A stretch of 8,367 nucleotides of DNA. Origin: Muribaculaceae bacterium. Its GTDB lineage: Bacteria > Bacteroidota > Bacteroidia > Bacteroidales > Muribaculaceae. The notes beneath the pieces are model-generated. The model searched no databases. It had not been told where the DNA came from and was given only the letters and a program-made list of their open reading frames with translations. The translations under genes were made by a program, and so were the position numbers. Numbering within the stretch: the stretch's first letter is position 1; each line of letters begins with the position of its first letter. The stretch is taken from positions 1 to 8,367 of the forward strand of contig JAEEVB010000102.1 of assembly GCA_016287065.1 (NCBI GenBank). The letters are read 5' to 3'. Positions 1 through 5,656 of this stretch are shown here, in pieces.

Positions 1-169
1 CGATTTGCTCCACGAAGAACTCCGAAGGGACGTTCAACGTGAGCTTGTCATCAACAAAGTCAACAGCCACAATGGGAGCAAACCAAGCATTATATTGCTC
101 GGCCGACAGGTTATCCTTGAAGATTTCAAGGCATTTATTCCATTGCGATATGTGTTGCTTTTCTGACAT
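1..169 (-). CDS. dnaA: Chromosomal replication initiator DnaA, N-terminal fragment (cut by left edge)
   Basis: DnaA binds origin DNA and opens it for replication. Only the first 56 codons are inside the window; the gene continues past base 1. The translated start begins MSEKQHISQWNKCLEIFKD and contains the DnaA domain I pattern: a W at residue 10, a W at residue 29 within YNAWFAPI, then a short strand ending in VPSEFFVEQI. This matches the N-terminus of Bacteroidota DnaA proteins as I know them. The ATG at 169-167 is the natural start because the conserved W-x-x-C/L pattern follows at the usual distance. The ATPase and DNA-binding domains are not visible, so the family call rests on domain I alone. 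Upstream lies a long AT-rich leader with a probable promoter near 323-330. Confidence 0.85.
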   Translation of the reverse strand, partial: MSEKQHISQWNKCLEIFKDNLSAEQYNAWFAPIVAVDFVDDKLTLNVPSEFFVEQI

Positions 170-280
170 TAATTTTCGATTATGGGCTACTTAGAGCAAT
201 ACAAAATTGCAAGTAATTTTTTAGATAAAAAAGTGCAGAAAAAATTTGTTTTTTTGAAAAATATTCTATCATATTTGAAT

Positions 281-378
281 AACAACCACTTATGATATTC
301 TACTATTATTTCTGTAAAAATACAAAACTACAATCTAATATTTCATTGCAATTCAATACGTTATAAAAAACAACCACT
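281..378. repeat. 10-base direct repeat AACAACCACT (281-290 and 369-378)
   Basis: The same ten bases occur twice in the dnaA leader, 88 bases apart start to start. Each copy is followed by a T/A-rich stretch (TTAT and ATTAT). One copy lies downstream and one upstream of the probable dnaA -7 element at 323-330, an arrangement that would suit a regulator acting on this promoter. In such AT-rich DNA a chance repeat is not excluded. Confidence 0.4.
323..330 (-). promoter_or_regulatory. Probable dnaA promoter, -7 element TAGTTTTG
   Basis: On the minus strand the bases read TAGTTTTG, an exact match to the Bacteroidota -7 consensus TAnnTTTG. A TTG triplet lies about 18 bases upstream and could be a weak -33 element (consensus TTTG). 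Transcription would begin near 316 and give dnaA a leader of roughly 145 bases. It is the only exact match I found on this strand between the MCE terminator and dnaA. Confidence 0.5.
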
Positions 379-391
379 ATTATCAATAGTA

Positions 392-425
392 CCCTAGGCC
401 ACCACCCCATCACCCCTAAACTCCC
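392..425 (-). other. G-rich patch on minus strand (possible G-quadruplex)
   Basis: The plus strand is C-rich here, so the minus strand carries four runs of three or four G, at 425-423, 416-413, 408-405 and 394-392. The loops are 6, 4 and 10 bases, the last containing a further GGTGG. It stands out in an otherwise AT-rich spacer. It lies between the MCE terminator and the probable dnaA promoter. A four-run G-quadruplex is possible, but the 10-base loop is longer than the strict rule allows. Confidence 0.35.
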
Positions 426-465
426 TTTATATGTGAGTTTGTGTTTTTTGTCATTTTTTTTCACA

Positions 466-502
466 AAAAAGGCTATTTAGAACGATTCTAAATAGCCTTT
501 TT
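466..502 (-). terminator. Intrinsic terminator of the MCE gene (works on both strands)
   Basis: A perfect 17-base inverted repeat (466-482 with 486-502) encloses a 3-base loop, CGA. The core is GGCTATTTAGAA paired with TTCTAAATAGCC, flanked by A runs on the left and T runs on the right. Either strand would form a stem followed by a U run. It begins 18 bases after the MCE stop codon and insulates dnaA from transcription arriving from the MCE gene. Confidence 0.92.
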
Positions 503-520
503 ATAGGTCATCCAGTCACA

Positions 521-1417
521 TCAAAATACCTTGATGGTGATGTATTTTTTGGGATTTTGCTTGATGTCGGCAAGCAGTGCCTCAAGGCTAGCGATTGCCT
601 GAGTAGCGTTATTATAGAGTTGCTTGTCACTTAGCAGCAAACCAAGCGACGAGTCTTTGTCATTCAGTTTCGACGTGAGTTGCTTCAGGTTGTTAATGGT
701 TTGGCCAAGGTTGTCAACTGTAGCCTTAAGAGGAAGTTCCTTGAGAGAAGTCGAAAAGTCTGAGAGATTACTCACCGTGTTCTTCAGTTCACCAGCGACA
801 CCGTTCACATTACCCACCATACTGGGAACCGAGTTGTTCAGGCTTGCCATAAGCGTTTTTAGCTGGCTTGCACTGGCATCGAGCTGGGCTGTGATATTGT
901 CGAGTCGTGACACCGAGCGGTTCAGAGCCGGATTCGACAGCACGGTATTGACACTTCCAAGGATCGAATCAAGCTTAGGCAGCATAGCTGTGACCTGAGG
1001 CATCAGATCAGCGCCCACCTTATCCATAAGGCCCGATATGCGTTGAGTGGGAATCTTGTCACCCACATTCAGGTACTTCTTGGAGTTTCCAAGTACCAAT
1101 TCAAGTTTGCCTCCTCCCAGCAACTCGCTGGCGCTATTAACGATGGATCCTTCGGGCACCTTGAACTCCTTGTCAAGATTCAGTTCCACCTGTATCTTGT
1201 TGGTCGCGTAGTTATATTCAATGTCACGCACCTGCCCAACCTGAAAACCGTTCACAGTTACAGGTGCAGCAATGTTAAGGCCATCGACGCGATCAAACAC
1301 AGCATAATAGTAATTGGCGGGCTTAAACAGATTCACACCTTTAAGGTATTCTATACCCCAGTATAACAGTGCGATTCCGGCAATCACCGTAAGTCCTATC
1401 AGGAAATTCTTTTTCAT
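521..1417 (-). CDS. MlaD/MCE-family lipid-transport protein, inner-membrane anchored
   Basis: MCE proteins carry phospholipids or other lipids between the inner and outer membrane, usually with an MlaE permease and MlaF ATPase. The 298-residue product has one N-terminal membrane anchor (about residues 4-20). The MCE/MlaD domain follows at about 36-112, with the typical YAVFDRVDGLNIAAPVTVNG strand pair and the GG-containing ELLGGGKLELVLG loop. After this comes a long helical, Ser/Asn/Leu-rich tail (about 130-290), likely a coiled coil, ending in NPKKYITIKVF. The single MCE domain plus helical tail is the architecture of Bacteroidota MlaD-like proteins. No MlaE or MlaF gene is adjacent: aroE upstream is divergent, and dnaA downstream lies beyond a terminator. 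The start ATG is well placed, about 25 bases after a probable promoter. The substrate cannot be told from sequence. Confidence 0.88.
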   Translation of the reverse strand: MKKNFLIGLTVIAGIALLYWGIEYLKGVNLFKPANYYYAVFDRVDGLNIAAPVTVNGFQVGQVRDIEYNYATNKIQVELNLDKEFKVPEGSIVNSASELLGGGKLELVLGNSKKYLNVGDKIPTQRISGLMDKVGADLMPQVTAMLPKLDSILGSVNTVLSNPALNRSVSRLDNITAQLDASASQLKTLMASLNNSVPSMVGNVNGVAGELKNTVSNLSDFSTSLKELPLKATVDNLGQTINNLKQLTSKLNDKDSSLGLLLSDKQLYNNATQAIASLEALLADIKQNPKKYITIKVF

Positions 1418-1449
1418 CGAAATTGTATTTTCTCTAGTGAATTAATTTG

Positions 1450-1457
1450 CAAAAATA
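1450..1457 (-). promoter_or_regulatory. Probable promoter of the MCE gene, -7 element TATTTTTG
   Basis: The minus strand reads TATTTTTG, an exact TAnnTTTG match, 33 bases before the MCE start codon, so the leader would be about 25 bases. The -33 position has no good TTTG. The nearest candidate, TTTC, is too close. The promoter is back to back with that of aroE, with 64 bases between the two -7 elements. Confidence 0.5.
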
Positions 1458-1521
1458 AGAAAAATACCTTTGAAACCGAGAATTTATCCCATCATTTTTT
1501 CACCTTATTAAGATTTTTATC

Positions 1522-1529
1522 TATTTTTG
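1522..1529 (+). promoter_or_regulatory. Probable promoter of aroE-comEC, -7 element TATTTTTG
   Basis: TATTTTTG matches the Bacteroidota -7 consensus exactly and lies 33 bases before the ATG of aroE. Only a T run followed by C, not a clear TTTG, sits near the -33 position. Transcription would start at about 1536-1540, giving a leader of about 25 bases, the same layout as the divergent MCE promoter. Confidence 0.5.
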
Positions 1530-1562
1530 TAATATCATTTAATTCTTTAATCTTTCTTGACT

Positions 1563-2330
1563 ATGCCCATCACCAATACACCTAAAACGATTTATGGACT
1601 AATCGGATATCCGTTAACCCACTCGTTCTCAATCGACTACTTCAACCATAAGTTCCATGCCGAGGATATCAACGCCGAGTATATCAACTTCGAGATCGAA
1701 GACATTGGCGACCTCATGGAAATCATTGCCGAACAGCCTCAACTCAATGGGCTCAACGTCACCTCGCCTTATAAGGAGCAAGTGATTCCCTACATGAGCA
1801 AGCTAGACGAAAGTGCAGAGGTGGTAGGTGCCGTCAACGTCATCAAATTCGTCAAGGACCCGAAGGATGGACACCTTGAGCTGCATGGATACAACTCCGA
1901 TGTCATGGGCTTCCGCCGCTCCATCGAGTCATTGCTCAACGAAAACCGTAACAAGGCAATGATTCTGGGTACTGGCGGAGCATCTAAAGCTGTAGCACAC
2001 GCGTTGAAGCAACTGGGTGTGGAGGTAACACTGATTTCAAGACAGAAAACAGCACAAACCGTAGTCTATGAAGAAATCACCAAGGCTATGGTACATGCGC
2101 ACAAGATCATTATCAATGCTACACCGCTGGGCAAGTTCCCCGAAGTTGACAAATGTCCCGACTTCCCCTACAAATTCCTCACACGCGACCACCTGTGCTA
2201 CGACCTGATCTATAATCCCGAGGAGACTCTCTTCATGAAGAAATCAAGGCTAGCTGGAGCCGAAGTGAAGAACGGCCTCGAGATGTTGTTGCTTCAAGCC
2301 TTCGAGTCCTATTCGATCTGGACCCGATAA
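1563..2330 (+). CDS. aroE: Shikimate dehydrogenase
   Basis: AroE reduces 3-dehydroshikimate to shikimate with NADPH in the cytoplasm, step four of chorismate synthesis. The 255-residue product shows the family motifs in order. These are the shikimate-binding HSFS (20-23), NVTSPYK (65-71) with catalytic Lys71, and GYNSD (109-113) with catalytic Asp113. Next come the nucleotide-binding GTGGAS (136-141), INATPLG in the Rossmann half, and a C-terminal GLEMLLLQA with the substrate-contacting Gln. The NSD triplet replaces the more usual NTD, a mild change. I chose the ATG at 1563; a TTG two codons earlier (1557) is in frame but gives no conserved residues. The gene heads a short operon: comEC starts 30 bases after its stop. 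Confidence 0.95.
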   Translation: MPITNTPKTIYGLIGYPLTHSFSIDYFNHKFHAEDINAEYINFEIEDIGDLMEIIAEQPQLNGLNVTSPYKEQVIPYMSKLDESAEVVGAVNVIKFVKDPKDGHLELHGYNSDVMGFRRSIESLLNENRNKAMILGTGGASKAVAHALKQLGVEVTLISRQKTAQTVVYEEITKAMVHAHKIIINATPLGKFPEVDKCPDFPYKFLTRDHLCYDLIYNPEETLFMKKSRLAGAEVKNGLEMLLLQAFESYSIWTR

Positions 2331-2360
2331 CTCAATGGGGTTTCTCTTATCAGCTCCCCC

Positions 2361-4430
2361 ATGTCTGCCTCTGTGCTTTCTAGACTTCCGTTGCTGAGGG
2401 TACTGATACCCTTCGCCATCGGTATCATAGCTGCACAGTTTCAGCACAATCTACTCACCGCAATCCTCATCCTTATAATAGGAATAGGACTATATGCATG
2501 GCTGGCTATTGTTTCCAATCGCAGCACAGCGCACAAGGCCAAATTCAGGGAAAGAGCATTTGCGCCAATCTTTCTCATAATCTTTGCCATTGGCAACATT
2601 CACGCCCTGCTCAACGAACCTACAGAAATCAATCTTGACAACCTGAATGGGAAAGCCGCTGTGGCGCGTGTCGACGACCTGAAGCACACCGACTACTCGA
2701 CGAGAATTCAAGCCACTTTACTGCATGCTGGCAACGACAACACTCCACCCGTGAAAGTGATACTGTCCACACGTGGATGCGACTATACCCTAATGCCTGG
2801 CGACCTGCTTGCCTTTGATGCTCATCTGAAACGAATCGCCAACCGAGGCAACCCTTACGAAACCGACTATGCACTGATTCAGCGGAACAATGGCTACCTC
2901 TATACCCAACATCTTGCCCTACAGCATCTGGGCAAAGTGGGACACGAAGAAACACTGATGAACAAGCTGACACGCGCAAGAAGCCGCATCGAAGATGTGA
3001 TTATCCACTCATCGCTTGCTCCCGATACCCAAGCGTTTCTCATGGCCCTGCTGTTGGGCAATGCTTCTCATATCGACAGTGAAACTCGCTATGCCTATTC
3101 ATGTGCGGGTATAGCCCACATCCTGGCATTGAGTGGTCTTCACATGAGCATATTCACATTAATTATATGGATGCTGCTCTACCCTCTCGACTACCTGCGG
3201 CTCAAGAAACTGCGCTTCGCCATCACACTCATACTGCTTTTTGCCTTTGCTCTTTTCACAGGTCTCTCGGCATCGGTAGTGCGTGCAACGGTGATGACCG
3301 CTTTCGTCTTTTCATCTTTCATTCTGTTCCGCAAGTCTTCACCACTCAATGCTCTGGCTGCAGCGGCCATCATCATTCTACTCGTGAATCCAAGCGCATG
3401 GATGAATGCGGGCTTCCAGCTTAGTTTCATCACAGTGGCAGCCATCATCATCTTCGCGCCCAAGCCCTCGGCCCGCGACCGCAAGAGAAATCCCATTCTC
3501 GCTTATGCCCGGTCCACACTCATCATCTCAGCCATCGCCATGCTCTCTACTGTGGTGCTCACAGCACACTATTTCCACAGCATCTCGCTGGCCTCTGTCA
3601 TTTCCAACCTACTCATCCTGCCATTGGTCACGCTGCTCATGACAGGTGGAGTAGTATTCTTTCTTTTGGGCATTGCTGGTATCGATTCACAACTGCTCAA
3701 TAGCCTGCTTGACTCGATTTTCCACCTCATCGACAGCTTAGTGAATGCCATTAACGGCACAGGCAAGTCGCATATCGATAACGTTTACGTTACTTGGTTT
3801 GATGTTCTGCTCTACTATGCCATCTTGGTGCTTATAGCCATAGCGTTCAAGGTCAAGTCGTGGAAACCAGCCATCGCTGCAGCAGGATTGATGGCAATAG
3901 GAATCTTCACACAGGCCTACAATCGCCTGCAGCTGTCGCAACATGGAGTCATTGTGCTTAATGACTTCTCTTCTACGCCGGTATTTTTCTTTGAACAGTC
4001 GCAAGGCTATCTGTGGGTGCCCGACAACGAAGATATCGACGTCAATCGGTTCAGCCACGTTTATGCTGGATTGCTGGCACACCAGCACATCGATTCCATT
4101 CAGGTAGTTGAAACCAGTGGCATCGACCTGCACTGGGCCTACGTGAAACCACCCTTTGCAAGCATTGCCGGAACCCGCTTTGCCGTCATCACCAACAAAC
4201 GCGACATTGCCTTCTCAGGAACTTCCCTCCCAGCAACCGACATTGCAATTATCACCAAGCGATGTCATGCCAAAGCCAGTGAGGTGCACACTCGTTACCC
4301 AAATGCCACGCTGCTGCTCTCTGGCGACATGTACGAGCCCGACCATGACGCATTCAGCGCCCAATGCGACTCAATTCGCATTCCTTATCATTCTGTGAAA
4401 AATAGTGGAGCCTGGTCCAGATTCTATTAA
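2361..4430 (+). CDS. comEC: ComEC/Rec2-family DNA-uptake channel with shortened, degenerate C-terminal domain
   Basis: ComEC is the inner-membrane channel that passes single-stranded DNA into the cytoplasm during natural transformation. The 689-residue product begins with three hydrophobic helices (about 10-28, 31-50, 66-84). An OB-like DUF4131 region follows, ending near NRGNPYETDY, which resembles the family NPGxFDY motif. The multi-helix Competence domain (about 220-520) comes next. It contains the signature AGIAHILALSGLH (249-261) and GLSASVVRA (301-309). The soluble tail (about 525-689) aligns by eye with the metallo-beta-lactamase domain of full-length ComEC but is shorter and decayed: HQHIDS (574-579) stands where HxHxDH is expected, LLLSGD (ending Asp656) is kept, and PYHSV (675-679) replaces PHHGS. 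The channel is therefore likely intact, while a metal nuclease function in the tail is unlikely. It shares a transcript with aroE. Confidence 0.9.
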   Translation: MSASVLSRLPLLRVLIPFAIGIIAAQFQHNLLTAILILIIGIGLYAWLAIVSNRSTAHKAKFRERAFAPIFLIIFAIGNIHALLNEPTEINLDNLNGKAAVARVDDLKHTDYSTRIQATLLHAGNDNTPPVKVILSTRGCDYTLMPGDLLAFDAHLKRIANRGNPYETDYALIQRNNGYLYTQHLALQHLGKVGHEETLMNKLTRARSRIEDVIIHSSLAPDTQAFLMALLLGNASHIDSETRYAYSCAGIAHILALSGLHMSIFTLIIWMLLYPLDYLRLKKLRFAITLILLFAFALFTGLSASVVRATVMTAFVFSSFILFRKSSPLNALAAAAIIILLVNPSAWMNAGFQLSFITVAAIIIFAPKPSARDRKRNPILAYARSTLIISAIAMLSTVVLTAHYFHSISLASVISNLLILPLVTLLMTGGVVFFLLGIAGIDSQLLNSLLDSIFHLIDSLVNAINGTGKSHIDNVYVTWFDVLLYYAILVLIAIAFKVKSWKPAIAAAGLMAIGIFTQAYNRLQLSQHGVIVLNDFSSTPVFFFEQSQGYLWVPDNEDIDVNRFSHVYAGLLAHQHIDSIQVVETSGIDLHWAYVKPPFASIAGTRFAVITNKRDIAFSGTSLPATDIAIITKRCHAKASEVHTRYPNATLLLSGDMYEPDHDAFSAQCDSIRIPYHSVKNSGAWSRFY

Positions 4431-4456
4431 TTCAAAACTCCTATAACCGATCCTTG

Positions 4457-5008
4457 TCAATCTTTCTTGACACGTCCGGCCACTACAAAGTGCTTCACAT
4501 AGTAAGTCTCTCGCAGGTCACTCACAATCACACCATGCGACGACGACGCATGCACAAACATGCACTCCTTCAGATAGAGCCCCACATGGTTGATGCGCCT
4601 TTTCTTATTTCCTGTGTTGAAGAACACCAAGTCGCCTTCTTTCAAGGCACTTTTTTCTATTTCATGACAATTCTTCTCAAACATCTTCTGGGAATTGCGT
4701 TCCAGTTTTTGATGATACACCGCCTTATACACTTCCATCACAAAGCCAGAACAGTCGGTTCCAGACTTGCTGCTACCAGCATACTGGTAGGGTGTTCCTA
4801 GCCACGACTTCAGCTCGCGATAAAGGCGCTTGTTGTCGTTACGCCCCAACTTGATGTCGAGTGTGCGCCAATCATCGCTCACGCGTACTGTAGAGATCGT
4901 TGTTGTGGTCGCAGTCACCTTCTTCTTGGAGCGACAACCCACCATGCCTGTGGTCATCACCACTAGCAAAACCAGCAACAAGCCCTTATGGAAACTCAGT
5001 CGTGACAA
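4457..5008 (-). CDS. NlpC/P60-family cell-wall peptidase, lipoprotein
   Basis: NlpC/P60 enzymes are cysteine peptidases that cut peptide stems of peptidoglycan. The 183-residue product starts with a lipoprotein signal: basic start, hydrophobic core at 10-18, lipobox MVGC with lipidated Cys25. It should thus sit in the envelope, anchored to a membrane. The catalytic domain (about 58-180) shows the complete triad: Cys86 in TDCSGFV, His141 in INHVGLYL, His153 in MFVHASS. LGTPYQYAG and EGDLVFF, also typical, flank these. The start is unusual: an in-frame TGA lies three codons upstream, and no ATG occurs before residue 18, so TTG at 5008 is the only start that gives a full signal peptide. The gene is convergent with comEC, 26 bases between stops, with no clear terminator. 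The exact bond cleaved is unknown. Confidence 0.9.
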   Translation of the reverse strand: MSRLSFHKGLLLVLLVVMTTGMVGCRSKKKVTATTTTISTVRVSDDWRTLDIKLGRNDNKRLYRELKSWLGTPYQYAGSSKSGTDCSGFVMEVYKAVYHQKLERNSQKMFEKNCHEIEKSALKEGDLVFFNTGNKKRRINHVGLYLKECMFVHASSSHGVIVSDLRETYYVKHFVVAGRVKKD

Positions 5009-5058
5009 AACAGTTCAATTCTAATCGGTCATCTTGATGTTCTGTATCTGTTAACGAG

Positions 5059-5107
5059 AAATGTGCTAAAGGCATGCGTAATTCTCTCATCAACCTTTAG
5101 CACATTT
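5059..5107 (-). terminator. Long-stem hairpin between DUF5606 gene and NlpC/P60 gene
   Basis: Perfect 14-base arms, AAATGTGCTAAAGG (5059-5072) and CCTTTAGCACATTT (5094-5107), enclose a 21-base loop. On the minus strand the structure starts 20 bases after the DUF5606 stop, so terminator is the simplest reading. The following bases are TTTCTCG, not a clean U run, and the loop is long. A processed 3' end or a leader element of the next gene (its start lies 50 bases further on) is also possible. Confidence 0.6.
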
Positions 5108-5126
5108 TCAAGTATCTTGGCCTAGT

Positions 5127-5555
5127 TCAGGCTTCTTCTTTCTTTTCTTCCTCAGTTGGCTCTTCCTTGTCGGCAAACGTGGTGAAGCCGGCATTCACAA
5201 GCACATTGTACCACGATATCACCTTCTTGATATCGGTTTTGTAAACGCGGTCTTCGTCATATTCAGGCAACACACCCACAAAGAACTCGTGAAGAGCCTC
5301 AGGAGTGGTATACTTACCAGCATCAAGGGTTTTTCCATCATATTTTGCATAGATAGCCTCAAGCACTTTGCTCAAGGGCACATCATCGCCAGTTGTGTAG
5401 ATAGCCACATCGCCCAATGAGATGATTCTCTCACGAGCATGCGCGGGCATGCGCTTCTTGTCGACCAGACTCTCTACAATAATAGTATTCTTACCGTGCG
5501 AAAGCAGTTTATACAAACCGGGCTTTCCTGAAATGTTCAATATTTCCTTTAACAT
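5127..5555 (-). CDS. DUF5606-family conserved Bacteroidota protein, function unknown
   Basis: The 142-residue product opens with MLKEILNISGKPGLYKLLS, then NTIIVESLVDKKRMP and ISLGDVAIYTTGDDVPLSKVL. I recognise this pattern as DUF5606, a family restricted, as far as I know, to Bacteroidota. There is no signal peptide or membrane helix, so it is probably cytoplasmic. The first 50 residues look like a small beta-rich (SH3-like) unit, by inference only. The end is strongly acidic (EEPTEEEKKEEA). I chose the ATG at 5555. An in-frame upstream ATG at 5591 would add 12 residues that do not fit the family, and its codon falls inside the probable -7 promoter element. It lies about 100 bases after coaE with its own promoter and may also receive read-through. 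No enzymatic motif is visible. Confidence 0.85.
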   Translation of the reverse strand: MLKEILNISGKPGLYKLLSHGKNTIIVESLVDKKRMPAHARERIISLGDVAIYTTGDDVPLSKVLEAIYAKYDGKTLDAGKYTTPEALHEFFVGVLPEYDEDRVYKTDIKKVISWYNVLVNAGFTTFADKEEPTEEEKKEEA

Positions 5556-5588
5556 AGTTATTTTGATAATTTTCGTTATTTCAAGCAG

Positions 5589-5596
5589 CAAAGATA
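5589..5596 (-). promoter_or_regulatory. Probable promoter of DUF5606 gene, -7 element TATCTTTG
   Basis: On the minus strand TATCTTTG matches TAnnTTTG exactly, with TTTTG (5624-5620) as a -33 candidate 23 bases upstream, slightly further than usual. Transcription would start near 5580, leaving a leader of about 25 bases before the ATG at 5555. This placement argues against the longer reading frame starting at 5591. Confidence 0.55.
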
Positions 5597-5656
5597 GTGA
5601 TTATTTTTCGTTCTAGGGGCAAAAGGTGATAGGGTTTAAATGATAAAAAACCAACT

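Larger units (their letters stand above)
170..520. other. Gene-free dnaA leader / intergenic region
   Basis: About 350 bases without a credible gene separate the dnaA start from the end of the MCE gene. The part near dnaA (170-390) is very AT-rich with several A and T runs. It holds a small perfect hairpin (GCAAT-ACAAA-ATTGC, 196-210) inside the presumed dnaA leader. I looked for DnaA boxes (TTATNCACA, either strand) and found none that is perfect; the best is TTATCAATA at 379-387 with two mismatches to TTATCCACA. A role as replication origin is therefore possible because of its position but not supported by boxes. The promoter, direct repeats, C-rich patch and terminator in this region are listed separately. 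Confidence 0.6.

Noticed and set aside
170..520. Possible replication origin next to dnaA
   Set aside because: The region is AT-rich and suitably placed, but I found no DnaA box with fewer than two mismatches on either strand and no box cluster. A chromosome-wide skew plot would be needed to reopen this.
3738..4133. 131-residue open frame on the minus strand inside comEC
   Set aside because: It lies opposite the conserved ComEC reading frame and has no recognisable motif or start-region signals.
4455..4472. Short inverted repeat TGTCAA-TCTTTC-TTGACA at the convergent ends of comEC and the NlpC/P60 gene
   Set aside because: Only six weak pairs, overlapping the NlpC/P60 stop codon, with no U run on either strand; not a convincing terminator.
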